Assembly: GCF_019801015.1 (NCBI RefSeq)
Contig: NZ_JAHVJZ010000001.1
Span: forward strand, 496,001 to 560,000
DNA length: 64,000 bases
Source of the DNA: Marinobacter nauticus
GTDB taxonomy: Bacteria; Pseudomonadota; Gammaproteobacteria; Enterobacterales; Shewanellaceae
Direction of reading: 5' to 3'
Positions within the stretch are counted from its first letter, which is position 1; every line of letters starts with the position of its first letter. The notes under the pieces are model-generated. The model did no database searches, had not been told where the DNA came from, and saw nothing but the letters and a program-made list of their open reading frames with translations. A program made the position numbers and the translations under genes. This document shows positions 10,199-18,274 of the stretch, piece after piece.

Positions 10199-10424
10199 GT
10201 ATCCGACCCTGTTTCACACGGATGGATGCCATCTGTGTGAACAGGCTGAAGCCCTGTTGAACCAAGCGGGCATTGCACACCTCAAGGCAGACATCATCGA
10301 TAAACCCGAATGGGTTGAGGCATACGGCGTGCGGATCCCGGTGGTCCGCCGTCCCGATGGTGCAGAGCTTGGCTGGCCGTTTGATCTGGCCAGCGTTACT
10401 CAGTTTATTAAGGGCAGCGAATGA
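10188..10424 (+). CDS. Glutaredoxin-family (DUF836-type) small thiol protein
   Basis: A 78-residue protein with a thioredoxin-fold redox motif: FHTDGCHLCEQAEALL places CHLC after the first strand, and RIPVVRR has the cis-proline. This is the compact glutaredoxin-like family seen between rlmL and uup in gammaproteobacteria (from memory). The ATG at 10188 overlaps the rlmL stop by 11 bases, and its TGA overlaps the uup ATG (ATGA), so translation is coupled. A longer in-frame start at 10146 would run far into rlmL and is less likely. Confidence 0.85.
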   Translation: MSNEYPTLFHTDGCHLCEQAEALLNQAGIAHLKADIIDKPEWVEAYGVRIPVVRRPDGAELGWPFDLASVTQFIKGSE

Positions 10425-12343
10425 GTTTGATCCGCCTGAACCAGGCGCAGTTGGCGTTTGGGCATATTCCGCTTCTTGACCACGCTGATTTCATTCTGGA
10501 GCCCAGCGAAAGGGTGTGTCTGGTGGGCCGGAATGGTGCTGGTAAGTCCAGCCTGCTTAAGGTCCTGGCTGGCCTGCAGGACCTGGATGATGGCCAATTA
10601 AGCCTGAATACCGAAATCACCATCGCGTACCTTCCGCAGGATCCACCCCGTACCGAAAGTGGCACGGTGTTCCAGTACGTAGCCGAGGGCCTGGCACAAC
10701 TCGGTCAGGTTATCGAGGAGTACGAACTGGCCAATCGCAAGGTGATGGAAGACGCCAACGAGAAGCACCTGGCCAGACTCGCCCGGGCTCAGGAAGCGAT
10801 GGACCATCACAATGGCTGGCAGTTTGAAACCCGGATTCACCAGACTCTGAGCCATCTGGAGCTGGACGGCCAACAACCGATGGCCGCGTTGAGCGGCGGT
10901 TGGCAACGCCGTGCGGCGCTGGCCCGGGCGTTGGTTCAGGCTCCCGATGTGCTGTTGCTGGACGAGCCCACCAACCACCTGGACATCGACGCCATTGAGT
11001 GGCTGGAAAACCTGCTGCTGGGCTTCGATGGCTCCATCGTGTTCATCAGTCACGACCGGGGCTTTATCCGTCGCATGGCCACCCGGATCATCGACCTGGA
11101 CCGTGGTCAGATCCTCTCCTTCCCAGGCGACTACCAAACCTACCTGGACGGCAAGGAAGAAGCCCTGCGGGTCGAAGAGGAACAGGCGGCGGCGTTTGAT
11201 AAAGTGCTGGCCAAGGAAGAGGCGTGGATCCGCCAGGGCATCAAAGCCCGCCGTACCCGTAATGAGGGCCGTGTTCGTGCCCTTAAGGCGATGCGGAATG
11301 AGCGGGCAGCACGGATTGGCCGTCAGGGCAAAGCCAACATGTCGATGAACCAGGCAGAGCGGTCCGGCAAACTGGTGTTTGACGTAGAAAATCTGGGCTA
11401 CGCCTGGAACCAGGATCCCATCGTCAAAGATCTCACCACCTCGGTGATGCGGGGTGACCGGATTGCCCTGATCGGCCCGAACGGCTGCGGTAAATCCACC
11501 CTGATTAAGCTGCTGCTGGACAAACTGCCGGCACAGCAAGGCACCGTTAAGCTCGGCACTAATCTGAAAGTGGCCTACTTCGACCAGCATCGGCTGGCAC
11601 TGGACCTGAACAAAACCGTTCAGGAAAACGTGGGTGAAGGCAAAGATACCGTGACGGTTGGTGGTCGCGATCGCCATGTACTGGGCTATCTGCAGGACTT
11701 TCTGTTTGCCCCGGCGCGCGCCCGCAGCCCGGTAAGTTCGCTGTCCGGCGGTGAGAAGAATCGCCTGCTTCTGGCCAAGCTTTTCCTTAAGCCGGCCAAT
11801 CTGTTGGTAATGGATGAACCTACCAACGATCTGGATGTCGAAACCCTCGAACTTCTTGAGGCCAAACTGGCCGAGTTCGACGGGACCCTGTTGTTGGTCT
11901 CCCACGATCGTGAGTTTATCGACAACACCGTCACCACCACCTGGTGGTTCGGTGGCGAAGGACAATGGCACGAATACGTTGGGGGGTATCAGGACGCGGT
12001 TGCTCTGGGCGCTCAGTTTTACCGGCCGGAAGAGGGCGGTGAGGCGGTGCCTGAAGTCAAACCTGAACCAACAGTAGCCAAGGCAGCCCCTGCGCCTTCA
12101 AGTGCAGCGCCGAAGAAGCTAACATACAAGCTTCAACGCGAGTTGGATGCCTTGCCCGCCAAAATGGAAGCACTTGAGGCGGAGATCGAATCTTTGCAGG
12201 CACAAATCGCAGAACCCGGATTTTTCGACGGCGACAGCCAGGCGGTAAACGCGGTGCTCAATCGGTTAGCCGAAAAAGAACAAGAATTGGAACAGGACTT
12301 TGCACGCTGGGAAGAGCTCGAAGCGATGCAGGGTCAGGCTTAA
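10421..12343 (+). CDS. uup: ABC-F ATPase Uup
   Basis: Uup is a soluble ABC-F protein with two nucleotide-binding domains. The family acts on ribosomes, and Uup loss raises precise transposon excision in E. coli. The 640-residue protein has Walker A GRNGAGKSS (about 36), signature LSGGW (about 157) and Walker B LLLDEPTNHLD (about 178). The second set is GPNGCGKST (about 352), LSGGEKN (about 440) and VMDEPTNDLD (about 463). The charged inter-domain linker contains the run RRTRNEGRVRALK. An Ala/Pro-rich hinge leads to a C-terminal coiled coil (about 565-640), the DNA-binding region of Uup. It is the third gene of the rlmL operon. Confidence 0.96.
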   Translation: MSLIRLNQAQLAFGHIPLLDHADFILEPSERVCLVGRNGAGKSSLLKVLAGLQDLDDGQLSLNTEITIAYLPQDPPRTESGTVFQYVAEGLAQLGQVIEEYELANRKVMEDANEKHLARLARAQEAMDHHNGWQFETRIHQTLSHLELDGQQPMAALSGGWQRRAALARALVQAPDVLLLDEPTNHLDIDAIEWLENLLLGFDGSIVFISHDRGFIRRMATRIIDLDRGQILSFPGDYQTYLDGKEEALRVEEEQAAAFDKVLAKEEAWIRQGIKARRTRNEGRVRALKAMRNERAARIGRQGKANMSMNQAERSGKLVFDVENLGYAWNQDPIVKDLTTSVMRGDRIALIGPNGCGKSTLIKLLLDKLPAQQGTVKLGTNLKVAYFDQHRLALDLNKTVQENVGEGKDTVTVGGRDRHVLGYLQDFLFAPARARSPVSSLSGGEKNRLLLAKLFLKPANLLVMDEPTNDLDVETLELLEAKLAEFDGTLLLVSHDREFIDNTVTTTWWFGGEGQWHEYVGGYQDAVALGAQFYRPEEGGEAVPEVKPEPTVAKAAPAPSSAAPKKLTYKLQRELDALPAKMEALEAEIESLQAQIAEPGFFDGDSQAVNAVLNRLAEKEQELEQDFARWEELEAMQGQA

Positions 12344-12352
12344 GGGGAAATT

Positions 12353-14419
12353 ATGAGCCCAACGTTGTTTGCTACCCGGAAGGTGGCATTTGCTGTCAGC
12401 GCAGCCCTGGCTATCGGGGCCACCACGGCACAGGCAGAGGAAACCGAGGTCAATTGGCCGGCGTATGAGATCCAGAATCTCAGCGACGTATTCTCTGTCA
12501 GTGGCACGCTGGACAACACCCGTAATGGCTACGGCGCGGCCATCAGTGGCGAGACCGCACTGGGCATGTCCAAAGGCGTTAATGACGCCACCACATCCGA
12601 CGACTCGAACGTTATTGATGATGTGATTGATGCGATTCTTCCCGAAGAGTCGGTCAGCTCAAACAACATCTACCGCCCCTTTGTCGGCAATAACTTTCTG
12701 TTTGAACAAAGCGCTGGTGTGGAAGCATGGAAGCCGCAATACGTTCCTCTGCTCGAAAATACGCCGCCACTGCTTAACCCGGATGAAGATGAAAATCCGG
12801 AGCTGATCCCCCGTACCAACGCGTTCTACTTTGCTGCCACCGCCCTTGGGCTGCGGGCCGGCAGCACCTCTGCGCTGCAGGAAGAGCCGGTTCGTAACGA
12901 AAACTGTGATATTGAAGAAACCCCCGAGTGCAGTGAATTCTATTACCACCGGGAGTTTGAGAATCGGGCGTTCGTCCAGTCTGGCGACAGCTACGCTCTG
13001 CTGTTACCACCGGCTGAATCGGTGGAGTACGTCACCGAAGAGGAAGATCTGGACCCCACTCCGGTTCAAACCGGTGGATTCAGTGCCGTAGCCGCGCTCA
13101 ATGACAGCGGCCTGACCATTGGCTACGCCTCTACCGCCTACAACAACGTAGCCGGCGACAACATCGATGGTTGTCTTCGCAACCTGGCGGATGCCGAGGA
13201 AGGCGAGGCGATCCCGTTCCCGATCGAAATCTGTGTACAGAATCTTCAGAATGGCGGCCAGCTGAGCTATCAAACCCGCGCATATCTGTGGCAACTGGAC
13301 CCCAGCAACCTGTCTGTGGTCTCGCAGGCCGAACTGCCTCTGACCTTCGTACCTGAAGAATTGCCTAATGAGAGCGACCGCGACAACCTGTTCATTGGTC
13401 AGGCGCTGGGCCTTTCCAAGGCCAACAACAGCTATCTGGTGGGCCGTGGTAATCAACTGAACAGCAGCGATCGTCCGCTGACCAGCCTCTACGCTCAGGC
13501 GTGGCTGGATAACGGTGGCGAGTATCAGCCTTTCCTTATCGGCCCGACGGTAGAGGACAGTGAGCGGGTAGAGCAGTCCATCGCTTATGACGTCAATGAC
13601 AGCGGCCTTGCGGTGGGTGTGGTGCGTCGTTGGATCGACGGCTACGTCCGCAACAAATTCGGTATCGTTGACCTGAGTCAGGAGCCGGAAGACTACCGTG
13701 ACGGTCAGCGCTTTATGTTCACTGAGCCAAATGACTTCTTCGACAGCCAGTCTGATCTGGCGTCCATCGGTCGCTCCATCAATAACGCTGGCATCGTGGT
13801 GGGCAACATCGAGGTGGATCGCGTTAAGAACCTGCCTCGCCGTGTGCGCGCCTTTGCTTATGACAGCAACGCCGATGACTTCATTAACCTGAATGAGCTG
13901 CTGACCTGTGACTCTCGCGCTTACATCCCGTTTGATGAAGCCAACGAGGGCACCGTAGAAGTCGATGCAGAAGGCAATAAGTGGAACCGCTTTGTCGTTA
14001 CCGACAGCGAAAACTTCTCCACCACGATCACCTATGAAGCCGACATCACTCTGGTGGACGCCAATCGGATTGGTGACGACGGTACCATTGTCGCGACCGC
14101 GCTGGTCAGTCTGCCCCGGGTTAAAACCGAGGTGATTGAAGAGACCAATGAGGATGGCTCCATTACCTACCGTACCGTGGTGGTGATCGACGAAGCGACT
14201 GGCAAGCCGGTCATCGAAAATGATGCCAACGGCAATCCGACCACCAACCAGGTGCCACGCTCCATCGTTCTGAAGCCCAACACCGAAGCGGCAAGTTGTA
14301 CCATCACCATTGATGATGGTCTTAACCCGCCGCCCAACGAGCGTCAGGGTGCCAGCTTTGGCTGGGCCTGGCTGATGGCTCTGGCGCCACTGGCCTGGTG
14401 GCGACGTCGTAAGGCGTAA
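12353..14419 (+). CDS. DUF3466 family surface protein with GlyGly-CTERM-like tail
   Basis: A 688-residue secreted protein with a Sec signal peptide (cleavage near TAQAEE, about 25). The body carries repeated ALNDSG/DVNDSGLAVG/SINNAGIVVGN motifs as in the HAF/DUF3466 repeat family. The C-terminus has an ASFGW block, a hydrophobic helix and a terminal RRRK basic cluster. That is the layout of GlyGly-CTERM sorting signals processed by rhombosortase. It follows uup by nine bases with its own ribosome binding site and is closed by a terminator. Its function is unknown. The acidic composition fits an exported marine protein. Confidence 0.85.
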   Translation: MSPTLFATRKVAFAVSAALAIGATTAQAEETEVNWPAYEIQNLSDVFSVSGTLDNTRNGYGAAISGETALGMSKGVNDATTSDDSNVIDDVIDAILPEESVSSNNIYRPFVGNNFLFEQSAGVEAWKPQYVPLLENTPPLLNPDEDENPELIPRTNAFYFAATALGLRAGSTSALQEEPVRNENCDIEETPECSEFYYHREFENRAFVQSGDSYALLLPPAESVEYVTEEEDLDPTPVQTGGFSAVAALNDSGLTIGYASTAYNNVAGDNIDGCLRNLADAEEGEAIPFPIEICVQNLQNGGQLSYQTRAYLWQLDPSNLSVVSQAELPLTFVPEELPNESDRDNLFIGQALGLSKANNSYLVGRGNQLNSSDRPLTSLYAQAWLDNGGEYQPFLIGPTVEDSERVEQSIAYDVNDSGLAVGVVRRWIDGYVRNKFGIVDLSQEPEDYRDGQRFMFTEPNDFFDSQSDLASIGRSINNAGIVVGNIEVDRVKNLPRRVRAFAYDSNADDFINLNELLTCDSRAYIPFDEANEGTVEVDAEGNKWNRFVVTDSENFSTTITYEADITLVDANRIGDDGTIVATALVSLPRVKTEVIEETNEDGSITYRTVVVIDEATGKPVIENDANGNPTTNQVPRSIVLKPNTEAASCTITIDDGLNPPPNERQGASFGWAWLMALAPLAWWRRRKA

Positions 14420-14437
14420 GTCAGAACATTCAGAAAG

Positions 14438-14462
14438 AAGGAGGCTCAGGCCTCCTTTTTTA
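14438..14462 (+). terminator. Terminator after the DUF3466 gene
   Basis: An 8-bp stem AAGGAGGC/GCCTCCTT with a 4-base loop is followed by T. Confidence 0.9.
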
Positions 14463-14607
14463 TTGCCAACTGGCAGTGGGTGTCGGTTTCTTACCGTCGC
14501 ACCTTTACTGATGTGTAAAAGCGTTTTGCATTGAAAGGGGATTATTGCAATGTGCGAAGGCGTTAGACTGTTCCCACCTAAGCAAACAGCCTGTAGCGGA
14601 GCGTAAA

Positions 14608-14841
14608 ATGATGAAAGTGATGCTAGCACTGTCCAAACAGATGGCCCTGATGACATTGAGCCTTTACGTCGCCGTAGCGGTGATCTGGCCTCATGCACAA
14701 TACTTCGAAGGACTGTTTGCTCTCGGTCTGGTGATGTTGCTGCTGAACAGCCTGGTCAGCCTCTATGGTGTGGTAAAGAGCGATTGCGCGCATTCGCTCA
14801 ATCTTCCCTGGTGCTGTCGATCCGCTAACTGCGGTCACTGA
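14608..14841 (+). CDS. Small predicted membrane protein
   Basis: A 77-residue frame with two hydrophobic segments (about 10-27 and 33-57) and a Cys-rich tail (CAHSLNLPWCCRSANC). GGAG lies six bases before the first of two adjacent ATG codons, favouring 14608. A longer frame from 14545 has no ribosome binding site. No family is recognised. It sits between the DUF3466 terminator and rmf and is not obviously co-transcribed with either. The tail cysteines could bind metal or form disulfides (inference). Confidence 0.5.
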   Translation: MMKVMLALSKQMALMTLSLYVAVAVIWPHAQYFEGLFALGLVMLLLNSLVSLYGVVKSDCAHSLNLPWCCRSANCGH

Positions 14842-15000
14842 GAGCGATTCAAAAATTTTTAATCTTTCTGACTCAGGCGCTTAATGTTCAACCAGCAAAG
14901 TCAAGCGATCTGACCTGTTGATCTCGGCGAAAAAAACATCAAATATTGTCTTGAGGCGGATTGGCGCCTCGCATTGCACATCACTGTTACGAGGGATGAT

Positions 15001-15183
15001 ATGCCAATGAAAAGACAAAAACGGGATAAGATGGATCGGGCTTTTTCTCGCGGTTTTCAGGCTGGGTTGACCGGCCGTTCGAAAGAGAATTGCCCCTACC
15101 AAGCAACGGACGCGAAGATGCAATGGCTAGGAGGATGGCGGGAAGCCATTGATGGCCGAGAAACGGGATTGTTCACCAAGTAA
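15001..15183 (+). CDS. rmf: Ribosome modulation factor
   Basis: RMF dimerises 70S ribosomes into inactive 100S particles in stationary phase. The protein has the family blocks KRQKRDKMDRA, GFQAGLTGRSKE, CPYQ and WLGGWREA, with normal length (58-60 residues). GAGG at 14991 is six bases from the ATG at 15001 (MPMKRQ...) and twelve from the ATG at 15007 that matches the usual MKRQKRD start, so 15001 is taken although 15007 is possible. It is followed by a terminator and lies near fabA as in E. coli. Confidence 0.95.
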   Translation: MPMKRQKRDKMDRAFSRGFQAGLTGRSKENCPYQATDAKMQWLGGWREAIDGRETGLFTK

Positions 15184-15196
15184 CCCCTCTTCAGTC

Positions 15197-15219
15197 GCCC
15201 TCCATATGGAGGGCTTTTT
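15197..15219 (+). terminator. Terminator after rmf
   Basis: The palindromic stem GCCCTCC-ATAT-GGAGGGC is followed by five T. Confidence 0.85.
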
Positions 15220-15267
15220 AAGGCCCTGACGTTGCCGTATGCTGTCTCAAAAGGAAGGAGGCAACTT

Positions 15268-15750
15268 ATGTCAGGGAACATCTACCAATTCAGCGCCGAC
15301 CTCAACAACGGCGAATCTCAGTCTCTGGAGAATTTCCGCGGAAAAGTCCTGCTGGTCGTCAACACCGCCAGTGCCTGTGGCTTCACGCCCCAATACGAGG
15401 GCTTGCAGCAGTTGCAGGCTGAGTATGGTGAACGGGGATTTTCAGTCCTGGCCTTTCCGTGCAATCAGTTCGGCAGCCAGGAATCCGGTGACGACGAATC
15501 TATCCGCAGCTTTTGCGATCTGACGTTCAACATCAGCTTTCCCCTGTTCTCGAAGATCGACGTTAACGGGCCTAACGCCCATCCGTTGTATCAGTGGATG
15601 AAATCGAAGAAAGGGGGCTGGTTGGGAGCCAACATCAAGTGGAACTTCACTAAGTTCCTGGTTGATGGTGAGGGCAGGGTAGTCGAGCGATATGCGCCGA
15701 CGACCAAACCTGAGTCGATCGCCGGCGATATTGAGAAGCTGTTAAGTTAG
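15268..15750 (+). CDS. btuE: Glutathione peroxidase family protein
   Basis: A 160-residue thiol peroxidase reducing peroxides, usually with thioredoxin or glutathione. The catalytic tetrad is visible: Cys37 in NTASACGFT, Gln in the CNQFGSQE block, and Trp and Asn in [11 protein letters not shown] cysteine replaces selenocysteine, as usual in bacteria. The AAGGAGG six bases before the ATG at 15268 fixes the start over an upstream in-frame codon at 15232. It is convergent with fabA, and the two stop codons overlap by two bases (TAG 15748-15750 on +, TAA 15747-15749 on -). Confidence 0.93.
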   Translation: MSGNIYQFSADLNNGESQSLENFRGKVLLVVNTASACGFTPQYEGLQQLQAEYGERGFSVLAFPCNQFGSQESGDDESIRSFCDLTFNISFPLFSKIDVNGPNAHPLYQWMKSKKGGWLGANIKWNFTKFLVDGEGRVVERYAPTTKPESIAGDIEKLLS

Positions 15751-16286
15751 AAAGCAGAGGTGTCCTGGAAGACGCCCACTTTCAGGTCGGTGGCGTTGTA
15801 GATTTCGCGGCCATCGACATACAGGGTGGCGTCAGCCAGACCCATGATCAGCTTGCGGTGAATGGTGCGCTTGAGGTGGATGTGATAGGTCACCTTCTTC
15901 GCTTCAGGCAGCACCTGACCGGTAAACTTCACTTCGCCCACACCCAGTGCACGGCCTTTGCCCTTGGCGCCTTGCCAGGCCAGGAAAAAGCCCACCAGCT
16001 GCCACATGGCGTCCAGGCCAAGACAGCCCGGCATCACCGGATCCGACTCAAAGTGGCAGTCAAAGAACCACAGGCTCGGGTCGATATCCAGTTCAGCGAT
16101 GATCTCGCCTTTACCGAACTTACCGCCGTTGTCATTGATGGTGGTGATCCGATCCAGCATCAACATGTTGTCTTTGGGGAGACGGGGCGCATCTTCGCCG
16201 AAGAGACGACCGTGTCCGCTTTCGACCAACGCCTCTTTGTCGTACTCAGAGGCGTTAATGGGTTCTAATTTTTCTGCCACTTGCAT
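15747..16286 (-). CDS. fabA: 3-hydroxydecanoyl-ACP dehydratase/isomerase FabA
   Basis: FabA dehydrates 3-hydroxydecanoyl-ACP and isomerises the product to cis-3-decenoyl-ACP, the branch point to unsaturated fatty acids. The hot-dog fold has [24 protein letters not shown] with the catalytic His and Asp, then [18 protein letters not shown], as in E. coli FabA. The ATG at 16286 gives 179 residues, close to the usual 171-172. The frame continues upstream to a TTG at 16349 but the extra residues are not family-like. The ribosome binding site is weak. It lies downstream of lonH on the same strand. Confidence 0.96.
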   Translation of the reverse strand: MQVAEKLEPINASEYDKEALVESGHGRLFGEDAPRLPKDNMLMLDRITTINDNGGKFGKGEIIAELDIDPSLWFFDCHFESDPVMPGCLGLDAMWQLVGFFLAWQGAKGKGRALGVGEVKFTGQVLPEAKKVTYHIHLKRTIHRKLIMGLADATLYVDGREIYNATDLKVGVFQDTSAF

Positions 16287-16355
16287 CGTTAAATACTGTT
16301 TTGCTTCTAAAGGAGCAAACAGGTTAGCGAACAGTTGTACGCCAAACAACTCCGA

Positions 16356-18161
16356 TCAGCTGAAGCCAAGCAGTCGCTTCCAGAACGGACGCGGGTGCGG
16401 TTCGTCATTGCCGGCCATCTGATCCAGTCTGTCCTGCACTAAACCGTACAGGGTCTCTTCTGCAAAGCGGTTTTCCTTGTCAGGTTCGCCCACTTCACGA
16501 CCGGTAAGAAGCGCAAGCGCTTCCTCTACGTTATCGACCTGGAACAGGTGGAATTCGCCTTTTTCGACCGCTTCGACAACATCAGCGCTTAAATTCAGCT
16601 GACGAGTGTTTGCTCTAGGCAGAATGACACCTTGTTCACCGGTGAGCCCGCGGTAACGGCAAACATGGAAGAAGCCTTCAATCTTTTCGTTGATCCCACC
16701 AATTGCCTGCACGTTTCCGAACTGGTCGATGGCTCCGGTCAGCGCCAGTCCCTGCTTAACGGGTACGTCTGCGATGGTGGAAATCAGGCTGCAGTATTCC
16801 GCCAGAGAGGCACTGTCACCGTCGATGGTCTGGTAAGACTGCTCGAACACGATATTGGCGTTAAGGTGCAACGGCTCATCCTGGCCAAAGATCCGGTAGA
16901 GGCAGGCGGACAGAATCATCATCCCTTTGGCGTGAATGTTGCCGCCAAGCTCAGACTTGCGCTCGATGTCGGCAACTTCGCCATCACCATAGTGCACAGA
17001 CACGGTGATTCGCGCTGGCTCGCCGTAACTGTGGCCACAATAGTCGACCACGGTAAGGCCATTGATCTGACCGATCTTCTCGCCTTCAGTGTCCACCCGC
17101 ACCAGCGCCTCTTCGACGTTACGCTGAGCGTAAATTTCGACGCTGTTGTGGCGGTGTTGTTGTGCGGACTGGGCAGCAATCAGGGCGTCTTTATCGATGG
17201 CACCCTCGCCACCACATTGACCCAGAAGCAGCCCCAAGTCGTGCCAGGCCAGGGTCAGACGACCCTGATGTTCACAAAGACGACTGGCGTGACTGGCCAG
17301 GCTGATCAGACCGGAACTGTCGAGTTGACGGCCAGCGTAACGGGCTGCCACCTGCTGTGCCGCGGCCCCCCAGTGTTGGGCGTCTTTTTCGGAATCGACA
17401 AACCACTCTGGCTGGGCTTCGGCCATCAGGCTGAACAGATCGGTAAAGTGCGGATCTACGGCATGCAGCGTGTCGTATTCGACCACGTCGCCGAGGATCA
17501 CCACCTTACAGCACACCGGGATCTGCACCGGAGAGCCACTGAATGCAATGTAGCCACGCTTGAGCGCTTCCTTGACCATCAGCCAACGGCTTGGTTTCTG
17601 AAATAACCCTTCCGCGGGGATCACCAGCACCTCACAACTGGCCAACAGACCGGCGTGGTAGGCTCCCGACTTATCGACACTGCCGAGTAGGGTATTGCGG
17701 GACAGGGGCTGGTCGACAAAGCGCAGGCCATCCAGTTCATACAGGGAGGACAGCTTCGCCGACTCAGCAACCGGGCGACCATCGGGCATCTGGCGTTGGC
17801 GATACTGCTCCGCCGTCAGCTTCACCAGTGCCTGAGATTCACCATCCACGACAGAAGCCAATACTCCGGGTTCTTTGCAGACCGGTTTTTGCTCATACAA
17901 GGCGTCGATCAGCGCTTCACCATCAAAACCGGGAAACGCCGTTACAAACAGGTGCTGGCCAGCACAGCGCGTAAACAGGGACCATGCATCAATACAGCGT
18001 TCCTGCCCGAGCATCCAGGGACTGGGAAAGGTGGCGGGTGCGGAAGGGTCGAGTTCAGGGTAGTGCGGCTTCAGCGCCGATGGGGCCAATCGCAGATGTT
18101 GCAAGAGGTGGCTCTCCGGGAAAAAAATCGATTCGCCACTATACCATAGCGCCTCTGTCAC
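16356..18161 (-). CDS. lonH: Lon-family protease without classical ATPase motifs (LonH/YcbZ)
   Basis: This 601-residue protein matches YcbZ: a divergent N-terminal region with no recognisable Walker A, then a Lon-type protease domain. The catalytic serine is in VDGDSASLAEYC and the lysine in IGGINEKIEGFF. Other family blocks are GERIGQINGL (here GEKIGQINGL), ERKSELGGNIHAKGMMI and EQGVILPRANTRQL. The frame starts at GTG 18161. It runs with fabA. In E. coli this gene lies next to matP; here two recombinase genes separate it from a MatP-like gene. The LexA box at 18243-18262 lies 81 bases upstream and could also act on this promoter. Confidence 0.93.
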   Translation of the reverse strand: MTEALWYSGESIFFPESHLLQHLRLAPSALKPHYPELDPSAPATFPSPWMLGQERCIDAWSLFTRCAGQHLFVTAFPGFDGEALIDALYEQKPVCKEPGVLASVVDGESQALVKLTAEQYRQRQMPDGRPVAESAKLSSLYELDGLRFVDQPLSRNTLLGSVDKSGAYHAGLLASCEVLVIPAEGLFQKPSRWLMVKEALKRGYIAFSGSPVQIPVCCKVVILGDVVEYDTLHAVDPHFTDLFSLMAEAQPEWFVDSEKDAQHWGAAAQQVAARYAGRQLDSSGLISLASHASRLCEHQGRLTLAWHDLGLLLGQCGGEGAIDKDALIAAQSAQQHRHNSVEIYAQRNVEEALVRVDTEGEKIGQINGLTVVDYCGHSYGEPARITVSVHYGDGEVADIERKSELGGNIHAKGMMILSACLYRIFGQDEPLHLNANIVFEQSYQTIDGDSASLAEYCSLISTIADVPVKQGLALTGAIDQFGNVQAIGGINEKIEGFFHVCRYRGLTGEQGVILPRANTRQLNLSADVVEAVEKGEFHLFQVDNVEEALALLTGREVGEPDKENRFAEETLYGLVQDRLDQMAGNDEPHPRPFWKRLLGFS

Positions 18162-18242
18162 CGCCGGTATGGCTGGGCCGTTTGTCGCTTCCGCCGGCGT
18201 TGTTTCGTGTTTCTGTCGGGCAAGGGTATCGTTTTTATGGGA

Positions 18243-18262
18243 TACTGTATAGATATACAGTA
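18243..18262. promoter_or_regulatory. LexA (SOS) box
   Basis: TACTGTATAGATATACAGTA fits the SOS box TACTGT-N8-ACAGTA perfectly in both half sites (CTGT 18245-18248, ACAG 18257-18260). It ends 12 bases before the recombinase ATG at 18275, a location expected to block its promoter. Confidence 0.92.
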
Positions 18263-18274
18263 TCGAGTAAAACC

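Noticed and set aside
10598-11971. 457-residue minus-strand frame
   Set aside because: Antisense shadow of uup with no ribosome binding site or family features.
14545-14557. TTGCAATGTGCGA, a LuxO-box-like sequence
   Set aside because: It resembles the box at 60713 but no sigma-54-like element lies at a sensible distance on either side; probably chance.
13004-14698. 564-residue minus-strand frame
   Set aside because: Antisense of the DUF3466 gene; it crosses that gene's terminator and has no motif.
17984-18274. N-terminal extension of tyrosine recombinase A
   Set aside because: It would run through the lonH start and the LexA box; ATG 18275 begins at the domain edge.
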